A stretch of 64,000 nucleotides of DNA, taken from positions 62,001 through 126,000 of the forward strand of contig CACWXY010000002.1 in the NCBI GenBank assembly GCA_902764915.1, written 5' to 3'. This stretch comes from an uncultured Eubacteriales bacterium (lineage in GTDB: Bacteria > Bacillota > Clostridia > Christensenellales > Aristaeellaceae). Shown here piece after piece: positions 27,496-36,457 of this stretch. A program made the position numbers and the translations under genes. Positions within the stretch are counted from its first letter, which is position 1; each line of letters opens with the position of its first letter. The notes beneath the pieces were generated by a model. The model saw only the letters and a list, made by a program, of their open reading frames with translations, was not told the DNA's origin and did no database searches.

Positions 27496-27993
27496 TCATT
27501 CAAATACGGTTTCCGGTTCCGTAAAGTCCTCCTCCGCTTCCGGAAGATGATCACATACCAGGATCAGCGCGTCTTCCTGGTTATCTTCGTAATATTTCTT
27601 TCTTCTGCCCACCTTGATAAAACCCAGCTTGGTGTACAGCCCGATCGCGGCCTGGTTGCTTTCCCGCACTTCCAGCGTGGTATAGTTCGACCCCAGATTG
27701 GAAAGATACTGCAGCAGCGCATGTACCAGCTGAAACCCGTATCCTCTGCCGCGGTACCGGGCATCGATCGCAATGTTGGTAATATGACTCTCGTCAATAA
27801 TGATCCACGCGCCGGCATAGCCGATCACGTTTCCCTCATACTCGGCCACCAGATAACGCGCTGCCACATTTCTGGTCAGTTCATGCAGGTAATTGTCACG
27901 CGTCCATGGGCGGGGAAACGTTTCCTTTTCAATCCGCTCTACGCTGTCCAGGTCTTCCTCTGTCATTCTGCGAATCTGTACTTCATCAGCCAT
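27496..27993 (-). CDS. rimI: Ribosomal protein S18 alanine N-acetyltransferase
   Basis: A 165-residue GNAT protein. The acetyl-CoA loop is RYRGRGYG (79-86), followed by QLVHALLQYLSNLGSNYTTLEVRESNQAAIGLYTKLGF, the RimI hallmark. The family acetylates the N-terminal Ala of ribosomal protein S18. ATG at 27993 has GGAGG 9 bases upstream and overlaps the tsaB end by 8 bases. The clustering with tsaB and tsaE is conserved in many bacteria and supports the call. A 20-residue acidic C-terminal tail is extra. Confidence 0.92.
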   Translation of the reverse strand: MADEVQIRRMTEEDLDSVERIEKETFPRPWTRDNYLHELTRNVAARYLVAEYEGNVIGYAGAWIIIDESHITNIAIDARYRGRGYGFQLVHALLQYLSNLGSNYTTLEVRESNQAAIGLYTKLGFIKVGRRKKYYEDNQEDALILVCDHLPEAEEDFTEPETVFE

Positions 27994-28681
27994 GGGCCTG
28001 TGCCTCCATAAGCTCCCGGTTCCGCTGTGCACTGGGCGCCCGAAGATACAGCGGCATCAGCGTCCGATAATCCACTTCCTCTGCGGCATCGCGGCCGAGC
28101 ACCGCAACCGAAGACGGCCGGATAAAGGAAAGATGCGGCGGCGGGAGTACCGCCTTCTCGCCCAGTGCCTCACGGATCTCTGCCCTGTGGACTTCCATAC
28201 CGTCTCCCAGGAAAAGACAGCGCTCACGGATGCCGGATAACAGTTCTTTTACCGCAATGGGCTGATCCGGTCCCAGCCGGCTGAGCGCGCCGTCCCTGGC
28301 CTGGAAACAGGCGGCATAGACCTGTCCGGCTCTCGCATCCTGCATGGCACAGATTATGCCGGAAAAGTATGCGGCGCCATAGGCCATTGCCTCCAGTGCA
28401 TCCACAGCCACACAGGGAATGCCGCTTCCGTGGGACAGCCCCTTGGCGGTGGAAACACCGATGCGAACACCGGTAAACGATCCGGGGCCTGTGACACAGG
28501 CAATCCGATGCATGTCATTCAGTGTAAGTCCCGCCTCTCCCAGTGATTCATCGATCATGGGCAGGAGATTGACAGAATGCGTGCGCTGATTCAGCACCAT
28601 ATGTTCTGAGACGATCTGCTTATCCCGAAGAACCGCTACGCCGCAGATCGGGCCGGACGTATCCAATGCAAGGACGTTCAC
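27986..28681 (-). CDS. tsaB: tRNA t6A synthesis protein TsaB
   Basis: A 231-residue ASKHA-fold protein that forms a complex with TsaD and TsaE to make threonylcarbamoyl-adenosine at position 37 of ANN-reading tRNAs. Family motifs are LALDTSG (4-10), HS near 35 and GPGSFTGVRIG (65-75), with a degenerate ATP site as usual for TsaB. The start is GTG at 28681, sharing GTGA with the tsaE stop codon, and preceded by GGGGAAG. tsaD is not in the window. Confidence 0.95.
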   Translation of the reverse strand: MNVLALDTSGPICGVAVLRDKQIVSEHMVLNQRTHSVNLLPMIDESLGEAGLTLNDMHRIACVTGPGSFTGVRIGVSTAKGLSHGSGIPCVAVDALEAMAYGAAYFSGIICAMQDARAGQVYAACFQARDGALSRLGPDQPIAVKELLSGIRERCLFLGDGMEVHRAEIREALGEKAVLPPPHLSFIRPSSVAVLGRDAAEEVDYRTLMPLYLRAPSAQRNRELMEAQAHG

Positions 28682-29130
28682 GTATCTTCCCCACTTTCTA
28701 TTTCCAGATTCCGAAATCCGCCGCGGGGAACCAGACGGATCTCCCGCTGCGTATCACCGGTGGGATCAAGGAAAATCTCCAGATAGGTATCCGGAATGGC
28801 TTCCCGGCCATTGTCAGGCCATTCGATCACACAGATTCCGTCCCCGCCGATATATTCATCCATGCCCATCTCATACAGCTCTTCCACGGAGGTAATCCGG
28901 TACCAGTCGAAATGATACAGCGGAATACGTCCTTCCATATAGACATTGAGAATGGTAAAGCTGGGGCTGGGAATGACACCCTCAATTCCCAGTCCCCGGG
29001 CGATTCCCCGCGTCAGCTCACTCTTTCCGGCACCCAGATTCCCCCGCAGGAGCAGTACATCGCCCGGCTGCAGTTTTCCGGCCAGTCGTTCCCCGATCGC
29101 CCGGGTTACACTGGCAGCATTGCTTTGCAT
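28678..29130 (-). CDS. tsaE: tRNA t6A synthesis ATPase TsaE
   Basis: A 150-residue P-loop ATPase of the TsaBDE complex. Walker A is GNLGAGKSE (30-38). Switch residues lie in SPSFTILNVY (55-64), and HFDWYR follows. The C-terminal block VIEWPDNGREAIP is typical. ATG at 29130 follows GAGGAGA. It is first of tsaE-tsaB-rimI, about 70 bases downstream of galK on the same strand with a stem-loop in between, so it may be co-transcribed with galK or have its own start. Confidence 0.95.
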   Translation of the reverse strand: MQSNAASVTRAIGERLAGKLQPGDVLLLRGNLGAGKSELTRGIARGLGIEGVIPSPSFTILNVYMEGRIPLYHFDWYRITSVEELYEMGMDEYIGGDGICVIEWPDNGREAIPDTYLEIFLDPTGDTQREIRLVPRGGFRNLEIESGEDT

Positions 29131-29153
29131 AGGAATGTCTCCTCTTGATAGCT

Positions 29154-29182
29154 TACGCCTGGCGACAGAATCACCAGGCGTA
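29154..29182 (-). other. Stem-loop between galK and tsaE
   Basis: TACGCCTGG/CCAGGCGTA, a perfect 9-bp stem with an 11-base loop. There is no T run on either side, so it may be a processing or stabilising hairpin rather than a terminator. Confidence 0.45.
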
Positions 29183-29199
29183 TTCCTGCTTTCGATCCG

Positions 29200-30483
29200 T
29201 TATGCCAGCGTCAGTTTCACAGCGCCTCTTGGCCGGATCTTCAGCACGTAACAGCTGTCTTTTCCAAAGACAGCATTCATGGTTTCGGTAAACGTGTCCA
29301 GGAGAGTGTCGGGAACGAAATTCAGTGTTGTTCCGGCAAACCCGCCCCCGTGCACACGCCAGGCGCCCTTGCCCTGCAGCATTTCTTCCGCCAGTGCCAG
29401 TGCCAGGGAAAGTTCCTGCTTGTTCACACGCGCGTAGACGTTCTGCAGATACATGAAGGAAGACCGGCCACTGGCAATAATCGCATCAAAGAACGCCTGA
29501 ATGTCGCCCCTGCGCAGCGCCTCCTTCTGTCCTGTCACCCGGTGATTCTCCTGATAGAAATGAATTGCCCTGAGGATCGCACGGTCCGGTACCTTTCCCC
29601 GCATGTCCGCAATGCCATCCGTGAAAGCCTTTTCGTCCACATCCCGCAGGAAGGACTTTCCGAAGAAGCCTGCTACCTGCTTCATTTCCTTGGGAATGGC
29701 GGCATAGTCCGGTGTCAGGTCCGCATGGCTCCCATGTGTGTTGACCACCACAATCTGATAGCCCTTGTCCGAAAAATCAAAGTGCATGGGCTCCACTTTC
29801 GGATCTGCGTCTGCAAAATCGACACCCACCAGTCCGCCTGCGGCGGACGCCATCTGATCCAGAAGGCCGGAGGGCTTGCCGAAGTACTGGTTCTCCGCAT
29901 ACTGTGAAATCTGGGCCGCCAGCTTGAAATCCATGCTCCCCTGATTGTACAGATGATCGAAGATCGCAACGGTCATCACTTCAAACGCGGCAGAAGAGCT
30001 CAGACCGCTCCCGGAAACAACCGTTGACTGTACGGTCGCCTCAAAGCCGCCGATCCGAAAGCCTTTCTCCTTCATGCGCGCCGCCACGCCGCGGATCAGT
30101 GCGGTGGTTGTGCCCTCTTCGCTGGGAACCGCTTCCAGGTGTGCAAGGTTTACCGTAATCGCGGGATAGCCCTCGGAGCGCAGCTCCACCACCATGTCGT
30201 CCCGCGGACTGACCGCGCAGAGCGTGTCCAGACTGGCGGAGGCCGCCAGCACCAGTCCATGGTTGTGATCCGTATGATTTCCGCCGATCTCCATGCGTCC
30301 CGGTGCAGAGATCAGACTGACATCGCGCTGTGTGTGAAACAGATTCTCATGGCGCTGCAGGACTTTCTGATAACGTTTCACCTGTGCGTCGACGGTTGAT
30401 GGAAGACTGCCGTAGAGCTCGGACAGCTGTGCGCGGACTGATGCGCTTTCCAGCTGCGTGTGGATGGTTTCATAAGTGGCCAT
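29200..30483 (-). CDS. galK: Galactokinase
   Basis: A 427-residue GHMP kinase that makes galactose-1-phosphate. The galactose-binding motif reads GRMEIGGNHTDHNHG (62-76). The ATP loop is VVSGSGLSSSAAFEV (155-169). The third GHMP motif is RVHGGGFAGTTLNFVP near the C-terminus. In the first motif Met replaces the usual Val/Ile, which is minor. ATG at 30483 follows GGGGGAG. It lies 24 bases after a solute-binding protein gene and appears to be the fourth gene of an operon that begins with the TPR lipoprotein. Confidence 0.95.
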   Translation of the reverse strand: MATYETIHTQLESASVRAQLSELYGSLPSTVDAQVKRYQKVLQRHENLFHTQRDVSLISAPGRMEIGGNHTDHNHGLVLAASASLDTLCAVSPRDDMVVELRSEGYPAITVNLAHLEAVPSEEGTTTALIRGVAARMKEKGFRIGGFEATVQSTVVSGSGLSSSAAFEVMTVAIFDHLYNQGSMDFKLAAQISQYAENQYFGKPSGLLDQMASAAGGLVGVDFADADPKVEPMHFDFSDKGYQIVVVNTHGSHADLTPDYAAIPKEMKQVAGFFGKSFLRDVDEKAFTDGIADMRGKVPDRAILRAIHFYQENHRVTGQKEALRRGDIQAFFDAIIASGRSSFMYLQNVYARVNKQELSLALALAEEMLQGKGAWRVHGGGFAGTTLNFVPDTLLDTFTETMNAVFGKDSCYVLKIRPRGAVKLTLA

Positions 30484-30507
30484 ATCTGTATTCTCCCCCT
30501 GCCAGTG

Positions 30508-32007
30508 TTACTTGTTCAGTGCGTCCGCAAAGATGCTGATGATGTCATCCATGCCCTTCTCATGCAGCTGCGATATATACGCCGCCCAGGCCTCGTCATT
30601 CAGTTCCCGGTCGCCGGTCACAAACCAGACAAGCCCGTTTTCCGCAAAATCGCCCAGCGTCAGCCACTGCGCATTCAGCGCTTCCCTGTCGGCATCGGAA
30701 AGATAGATCAGAGGATAGGGGAACGTGGAGACGTCATGCAGCTGCGCAATCTGGGAAACCGCGGCGCGTGTAGCCGTGTCATCGAACTGCAGCTGATAGG
30801 ACACAGGCATGTAGATCGGCAGCGCGGTGCCGTCGGCAATGGTTGCATCCTTGAGCACGGAATCCTGTACTGTCTGAATATCGTCTACCCAATACCAGGC
30901 GCCGTCGCTGGTGCGCTCATACTCGTCGCCGTCCAGTCCGGCACAGGCCAGGAAACAGCCTTCCTCGGAATACAGGTAATCGATCCAGGAAAGCACGGTC
31001 GCGGGATCCTTGCACGCGCAGGATACCGCACAGGTGCCGCGCGCCACGTCGCCCAGAAGCGAGCGGTATACGCGCTTTCCCTCATACTGCATGGGCATGA
31101 GCACCTCATAGTCCCCGATGGCGCTGGAGGGCACCATGTTCAGGGCAGTGGGTCCGAATACCACGCCGTAAGTAATGGTCGCGTTGGTGTCCGTGATCTG
31201 CCGTGTGGTGTCCAGGGAACTGAAGCCGTTGTGGTCAATCAGCTTTTCCTCCCAGAGCGTGTGCAGCCACTGAATAAACGCGGGATACTGCTCCTGGTAC
31301 AGATCGCATACAACGTTTCCGTCCTGCACTTCCAGGTAATAGTCGTTCCCAATCAGACCGAACGCATGCGCCAGGTACCGCAGGTCCCACATGCCGGTAA
31401 AGGTCAGCGGAATCTCGTCCGCACGTCCGTTGCGGTTCGGATCCCCGGTCTTCATTGCCCGCAGCATGTCCGCAAACGCTTCCGCAGTCTCCGGCATCTC
31501 CAGCCCCAGCCGGTTCAGCCAGGTGCGGTTGACCCAGATGATATTATTGCTCTGCAGCGGGTTGATTGTCGGCAGTGCAACGATCGCGCCATCCGGCAGG
31601 GAAATCGCGGAGAGCCAGTCCGGATGCGCCTCAAGAAGGGCTGAGAGGTTCGGCATGGCCTCGGAAAGATACGGCCGCAGGTCAATCAGCAGTCCCTTCT
31701 TGTACAGGCTGAGGGTTTCCGACACCGTCAGGTCTGCCTTAAAGAGTACGTCCGGTATGGTCTGCTCCGTGTACCCTGCCAGCGTCCTGTGCCATTCCTC
31801 GCTGTCCGTGAACTGTGAAAACGTGAAATGAATCCCGCTCTGGCTTTCCCTGCGCTGGAAAAACAGATTGTCATCCCAGACATGGCCCGTATCCTCCGGA
31901 TCGTACCCGGCCATGGTAAAGCTGGTCTCCGCGGCACCGGCCAGGGTGGCTGCGAAAAGCATGAGCACAAGAACGCAGAGCGCGCCGATTCTTTTTCTCC
32001 ACTGCAT
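30508..32007 (-). CDS. Extracellular solute-binding protein (SBP family 1 type), no permease nearby
   Basis: A 499-residue exported protein. The signal peptide (MQWRKRIGALCVLVLMLFAATLAGA) ends in AGA|AE with no lipobox Cys. The mature part has the layout of sugar-type binding proteins: a KADLTVSETLSLYKKGLLIDLRPYL lobe, IPLTFTGMWDLRYL and a C-terminal VTGDRELNDEAWAAYISQL helix region. DPNRNGRADEIP (about 182-193) is a Ca2+-site-like loop seen in this family. ATG at 32007 has a perfect AAGGAGGG. It is 13 bases after the MIF-like gene and 24 before galK. The missing permease and ATPase may be elsewhere, or the protein may sense rather than transport. Confidence 0.85.
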   Translation of the reverse strand: MQWRKRIGALCVLVLMLFAATLAGAAETSFTMAGYDPEDTGHVWDDNLFFQRRESQSGIHFTFSQFTDSEEWHRTLAGYTEQTIPDVLFKADLTVSETLSLYKKGLLIDLRPYLSEAMPNLSALLEAHPDWLSAISLPDGAIVALPTINPLQSNNIIWVNRTWLNRLGLEMPETAEAFADMLRAMKTGDPNRNGRADEIPLTFTGMWDLRYLAHAFGLIGNDYYLEVQDGNVVCDLYQEQYPAFIQWLHTLWEEKLIDHNGFSSLDTTRQITDTNATITYGVVFGPTALNMVPSSAIGDYEVLMPMQYEGKRVYRSLLGDVARGTCAVSCACKDPATVLSWIDYLYSEEGCFLACAGLDGDEYERTSDGAWYWVDDIQTVQDSVLKDATIADGTALPIYMPVSYQLQFDDTATRAAVSQIAQLHDVSTFPYPLIYLSDADREALNAQWLTLGDFAENGLVWFVTGDRELNDEAWAAYISQLHEKGMDDIISIFADALNK

Positions 32008-32020
32008 AAAGGGTCCCTCC

Positions 32021-32362
32021 TTAGAAATTCGCGCCGTTCCAGCCCCAGTGATCGGTCTCGTGATAGGCCACATAGATCCGGTCCTTGGGAATGGAAAGCG
32101 TGTGATGGATCGTTTCGGTTATCCGCTGCGTCAGTGCGTCATAGGCGTCCGGCGCACTCTTCCCGTACAGGCTGACATGCACCATGGCACAGGGTGCATC
32201 CGTTCCCGCAAAGTACAGACAGCGCTGGCCCTCGATTTCCAGCATCAGCCATTTCTCGCTTTTTTCCGGGAGCAGCGCAATCGCTTTTCCCCAATCCCTG
32301 CGGATTGTTTCCTGCTGTGCAGGGCTGACCGCCGCATTGGTCACGGCATGAATCATTGGCAT
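32021..32362 (-). CDS. MIF-like tautomerase superfamily protein
   Basis: A 113-residue protein with the features of the macrophage migration inhibitory factor family. Pro follows the initiator Met and would be the catalytic base once Met is removed. A DAPCAMVHV strand matches the MIF CxxC strand region (the second Cys is Val here). The C-terminus IPKDRIYVAYHETDHWGWNG matches the MIF signature of Arg-Val-Tyr-Ile followed by GWN. MIF proteins act as keto-enol tautomerases; bacterial roles are largely unknown. ATG at 32362 follows AAGGAGG at 7 bases. It sits between a TPR lipoprotein and a solute-binding protein with gaps of 12-13 bases, so co-transcription is almost certain. Confidence 0.88.
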   Translation of the reverse strand: MPMIHAVTNAAVSPAQQETIRRDWGKAIALLPEKSEKWLMLEIEGQRCLYFAGTDAPCAMVHVSLYGKSAPDAYDALTQRITETIHHTLSIPKDRIYVAYHETDHWGWNGANF

Positions 32363-32374
32363 GGTAACGCCTCC

Positions 32375-35300
32375 TTATGGTATCCGGCCGGTCTGTTCCA
32401 GCCGTCTGTATCGCAGATCACTGTCCCGGAAGCCCTGGAGATCGGCATAGGCCTGCGCGGCCAGGGCGTCATCACCCTCCATCTCGTGAATGCGCGCTTC
32501 CAGATAGCGTGTGTACAGGTCTCCTGTCTCCCGGCTTACATACGGTGCAAAAAGCGCCTTGCTTTCCTCCAGCAGACGGATCATCTTTTCGGGGTCTGCC
32601 TGCCGCCCCTCCAGCATGCCCAGCACGGTCTCCGCATGGGCGACCGCTTCCTGCCATTGCTTTTCTTCCCTCACCTTTTCCGGGTCCATACACAGCAGGG
32701 CACGGTACACAAGGTCTGATTCGGGAGCGCTGTCTTCGCTCAGCTGTTCCGCAAGCCCCTTTGCAGCGTTTTCCTGCATGCCTTTCCAGGCATCCTGCAG
32801 CGCCTTCATGCGCGCAGGGCTGTCCAGTACATCCCCTGCCGCTTCCAGGGCTTTGATAGCGCCCGGAATGTCACCGGCTGCTTCCTGCTTCCGGGAAGCG
32901 AGATAGCATGCAAGCGAAGATACCGCTTTATCCCTTCGCTGTGCAGGAATGCCGTTCAGGGCGTTTTCGGCCATGGCCCAGTCTTCCGTTGATACGGCAT
33001 CTGTAAAGTCCGCAATCCGTTCGTCCCGGATCCTGTCCAGGCACTGCGCTGCCTTTTCCGCGCTTCCCGGATAATCCGGCAGATCCATGAACAGCATGTA
33101 CGCGCTGGCGGGATACCCGTTTTCCAGTACTTCGCAGGCAATGAGATAATCCCGGGCGTCCTTCGCCTCTTCGGCATTCGTTTTATAGAGGTAATCGCGG
33201 GCTGCCTCCAGGTCACCCTCCTGCAGCGCGGCCCTGCCCGCCTCCAGGTACCAGGCGTCTTCCCGCGCCGCGTTCCGCTCCATGCAGGCATCTGCTTCCG
33301 GGAATGCATCACGGATCGCGGCATAGGCGAGCGCCGCCTCGGAAAAACGGCAGGTCTCCTCCAGTGCCCGGGCCTGCATGTACTGACCGTAGGTATCCAG
33401 GTTCAGTGACGCCGGATATTCGGAAAGCACAGACAGAACACGCGCCCAGTCTTTCTCAAGGAACGCGGCCTCCGCCTGCGTGCGGAGATCGTTCCCGATG
33501 GCCTCGGTCACAGCCTGTGCACGGGCACGGCTGTCCAGATAGTTCGGTATCTTCCGGTACAGTGCAAGTGCACCCGGCATGTCACCGCTGTTTTCCGCTT
33601 CCCGTGCGGACGCGTAAACCCCGGTGGCATAGGGTACATATGACATGGCCGCCTGTATGCGCGCAGCGTTTTCCCGGTCCCCTGCCATCAGCGCCGTTTC
33701 CAGCTGTGAAAGCTGCGAATCCGACAGCGCTTTCTGACAGGCGGTCTGGAAGCATCCGGTCTGAGGAAGCGCGGACGACAGACTTTCATAGATGGCAAGT
33801 GCGTCCCCGTACTGCCCGTCTGTCTCAAGGCGCAGGGCCTGAACCCACTTTTCCAGAAGCTGACCCTTGCCCGAATCATGCATCTGGGAGAGAAGCGCTT
33901 CCGCTCTGTCCGGCTCTCTGCGCAGAAGACAGGCTTCTGCATCCTCCAGCAGCGCTGTGTCCCGCATGTCCCAGGCTTTACGCAGGGCTTTGCGGAATAG
34001 CGGAATATCCTCCGCACCTTCCATGTCCTGTAAGGCCTGCTCTGCGTCGCCGTTTTCCAGCGCCGCCAGCCCCTGGAGCCATGTGCGGTACTTCGGCGCA
34101 TCCGCATAGTCTCCAAGCTTCGAAAGAAGCGCAGATGCCCGGGATACATCGCCTTCGCTCAGACTGTCAATGGCATCCTGGTACTGTGCTGCCTCCAGGG
34201 TATCCTTCAGGATATGCCAGCGCGCTTCACTGTCAAGGAATGCCCCCAGCGATGCATAGATGGCGCAGGCTTCCTCCAGATGTCCGTCCTTTTCCAGGAA
34301 GAAGGCATCCAGATAGGAAAGATACTTCTGTGCGTCACCGGTCTCCGGCACCATGCTGAAATACGTTCTTGCCAGACCGAAGTCGGCCTGTTCCATCAGG
34401 TCCGTGGCACTGGCATAGGTAATACTGGCAAACATGGCCTGCGCACAGGCGGCACGGTCTTCGCTGTCGAGAAAATCATGGAGGGATTCATACATCTGTG
34501 CGGCTTCGCCCCAGTGCCCCTGGGCTTCCTCCGCACGCGCCTTCAGATAGGAAAGATAGCTGTCGGTTTCTCTGTACCCGGGTATGCTCTCCCATAGAGC
34601 GGCGGCACGCGCCGGATCTGCTTCCATACAGTCGACTGCCGTCTGGTAGATGCGGTCATTGCGGTGCGTGCGCACTGTCTGCGCGATCGTTTCGCTGTCA
34701 AGGTATGCGCCCAGCATGTCCAGTGTTTCCAGCAGCTGCGTCTCCAACGTTTCTTCCGCTACAGCATCGTCCGCTGCTTCCAGTTCTTCCAGAAGGCTCC
34801 GGGCTTTCAGATACTGGGCAAGCGTGCACTTTTCTTCCCCGTCGGAGATCCCGGCCATGAGGTCCGTAGCGGATGCCGGGAACCCTTCCCGGGCCAGGTC
34901 CTGCGCTTTCTGAATCTGCTGTGACTCATACACGTTTTTCGCCTGCTCGGCAAGCGCTGCTGCATCCAGCAGAGACCCCAGGGATGCAAACATGGCATAG
35001 CGTGTCCGGGCATTCTTTTCCGGATCCATGTCATATGCCGTGCAGTACCGGAGAAGCCGTTCCCTGTCCCGGTAGCCCTGGGGCAGGTCCGAAAGATACG
35101 TCCGCGCCTGGGCTGTATCACCGGCGCCCATGCAGTCCAGCGCATGCTGGTAGTTCATGGCATACAGCGTTTCCTGCGCCTGACGGGCGCGGCTGTCACT
35201 GTCCATGAAGCCGGACAAGCCAGCAAAGATATCCCGTGCTTTTTCGTATTCGCCCTGTTCCCAATACAGCATGCCCTGGGCATAGGCTGTCTGCTGCGGA

Positions 35301-35698
35301 TCCCGGTCCTCTGCCTGCTTCAGAAAAGCTTCATAGCTTCCTGAAAGAAAGAGCGCATCGATGGCCTCCGTCTGTCTGTCATCGATCTTTGCCTGCAGGC
35401 TCTGCACCTCCTCGCGGCTGTCCAGAAAATCGCCCAGGTCAGAAAAGGCAGCCATCGCCTCGTCCAGCTGGCCTGATTCGGAAAGATGAACCGCCTGAAG
35501 ATAGGCAAGGTAACGCTGGCTGTCACCTTCCTCGGGGACAGCGCTGAACAGCAGTTCAGCGCGTTCCCAGGCGCCCAGGGCAAAAGCCTGCCGCGCTTCC
35601 TCATAGGCTGACGAAGGCTTCTGCGCACAGGAAGACAGCAGAAAACTCAGCATCAGGCACAGCGCGACGGCTCTTACGCCCGATCGTTGATGATGCAT
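32375..35698 (-). CDS. Large TPR-like repeat lipoprotein
   Basis: A 1107-residue surface lipoprotein. The signal sequence ends in the lipobox LSSC (near residue 24). The rest is almost wholly helical repeats of TPR type with a recurring turn: LGDFLDS, LSGFMDS, LGSLLDA, LGAYLDS, IPGYRETDS, LHDFLDS, LGAFLDS, LGDYADA, IPNYLDS, LPDYPGS and LQGFRDS mark the repeats. This Leu-Gly-x-Tyr/Phe-x-Asp-Ser turn is common in clostridial TPR proteins. It is acidic and has no enzyme motif, so a scaffold or binding role is likely. ATG at 35698 has GGAGG 8 bases upstream; an upstream ATG overlaps that site. It is the first gene of the TPR/MIF/SBP/galK operon. Confidence 0.85.
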   Translation of the reverse strand: MHHQRSGVRAVALCLMLSFLLSSCAQKPSSAYEEARQAFALGAWERAELLFSAVPEEGDSQRYLAYLQAVHLSESGQLDEAMAAFSDLGDFLDSREEVQSLQAKIDDRQTEAIDALFLSGSYEAFLKQAEDRDPQQTAYAQGMLYWEQGEYEKARDIFAGLSGFMDSDSRARQAQETLYAMNYQHALDCMGAGDTAQARTYLSDLPQGYRDRERLLRYCTAYDMDPEKNARTRYAMFASLGSLLDAAALAEQAKNVYESQQIQKAQDLAREGFPASATDLMAGISDGEEKCTLAQYLKARSLLEELEAADDAVAEETLETQLLETLDMLGAYLDSETIAQTVRTHRNDRIYQTAVDCMEADPARAAALWESIPGYRETDSYLSYLKARAEEAQGHWGEAAQMYESLHDFLDSEDRAACAQAMFASITYASATDLMEQADFGLARTYFSMVPETGDAQKYLSYLDAFFLEKDGHLEEACAIYASLGAFLDSEARWHILKDTLEAAQYQDAIDSLSEGDVSRASALLSKLGDYADAPKYRTWLQGLAALENGDAEQALQDMEGAEDIPLFRKALRKAWDMRDTALLEDAEACLLRREPDRAEALLSQMHDSGKGQLLEKWVQALRLETDGQYGDALAIYESLSSALPQTGCFQTACQKALSDSQLSQLETALMAGDRENAARIQAAMSYVPYATGVYASAREAENSGDMPGALALYRKIPNYLDSRARAQAVTEAIGNDLRTQAEAAFLEKDWARVLSVLSEYPASLNLDTYGQYMQARALEETCRFSEAALAYAAIRDAFPEADACMERNAAREDAWYLEAGRAALQEGDLEAARDYLYKTNAEEAKDARDYLIACEVLENGYPASAYMLFMDLPDYPGSAEKAAQCLDRIRDERIADFTDAVSTEDWAMAENALNGIPAQRRDKAVSSLACYLASRKQEAAGDIPGAIKALEAAGDVLDSPARMKALQDAWKGMQENAAKGLAEQLSEDSAPESDLVYRALLCMDPEKVREEKQWQEAVAHAETVLGMLEGRQADPEKMIRLLEESKALFAPYVSRETGDLYTRYLEARIHEMEGDDALAAQAYADLQGFRDSDLRYRRLEQTGRIP

Positions 35699-35738
35699 AT
35701 CATAAACCTCCATCCGGAGTATAGCATTCCCAACGGAA

Positions 35739-35767
35739 AATATACCAGAATTCCGCTTTCTTGACCA
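35739..35767 (-). promoter_or_regulatory. Promoter of the TPR-MIF-SBP-galK operon
   Basis: On the minus strand, TGGTCA (35767-35762), 17-base spacer, extended -10 TGGTATATT with TATATT at 35744-35739. Confidence 0.6.
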
Positions 35768-36357
35768 TAGGCTGCTGCAGTTTCTTACAGCCGATAACAG
35801 GAACCGCCTGCTTTCAGAAAAAGTCTGTGGCAGTATGCCGGAAAACAGCTATCCCCCAGAGAATAATGCCGCTTTTGCCACGGAACAGAAGGGTATGCCT
35901 GCGGAGAAAACGGTGCGGGCCTGGAAGTTCCGTATACGGCAGTCCCTGCGGATCAGACAGACATGCTGTGCGGATCGAATCGCATTTTTTTCCGCTGCCG
36001 TAGGCTGCCGCGTGCAGGGATACGTTTCTTCATAAGGCAAAGACTGTCCTTCCAGTGCTTACAGGGCCATGTCCCAGCTGCAGCATAGGGAGGCGACAGA
36101 CGGGCAGCCCGTTTTCGGCGCATCCCAGGATCGCGGTCTGTGCCGACCCCAGCCGGCATTCATTCTGTCACGCAGCATGGGGCGGATGCCTGAAGACAGT
36201 ATGTGTTCTGCGCAAAGAGCGGTCCTGCATTCCCGTGCCTGTTTCCGGAACAGGCGCGGGTCTCTGCTGCGCCGAGCAATTGTATAAAGAATGTTTTTTC
36301 GTGTTCTTTTCGCAAAATGTTCACCTTTCATACACATTTCACTTCTATACTAGAATC

Positions 36358-36457
36358 TGTTCATGGAGAAGAATTCATGAACTGCACCAATAGGTGCATC
36401 AACCTCCCTTTCCCCTTATGCCGTCGGGATGATGCCAGCATTCCGGCGGTCTTTTTT
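36358..36457 (+). ncRNA. Candidate small RNA with a C-rich anti-Shine-Dalgarno stretch
   Basis: A -10 TATACT (36346-36351) has no good -35. A first hairpin TGCACC-AATA-GGTGCA (36383-36398) follows. Next is an unpaired AACCTCCCTTTCCCCTT stretch (36401-36417) whose CCTCCC is complementary to Shine-Dalgarno sequences. A terminator ends it: CCGTCGGGAT (36421-36430)/ATTCCGGCGG (36440-36449), 10 bp with two G-U pairs, then TCTTTTTT. Hairpin, C-rich seed and terminator is the usual layout of Firmicutes regulatory RNAs. A short frame from ATG 36378 with GGAGAAG upstream exists but would run through the terminator. Confidence 0.45.
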
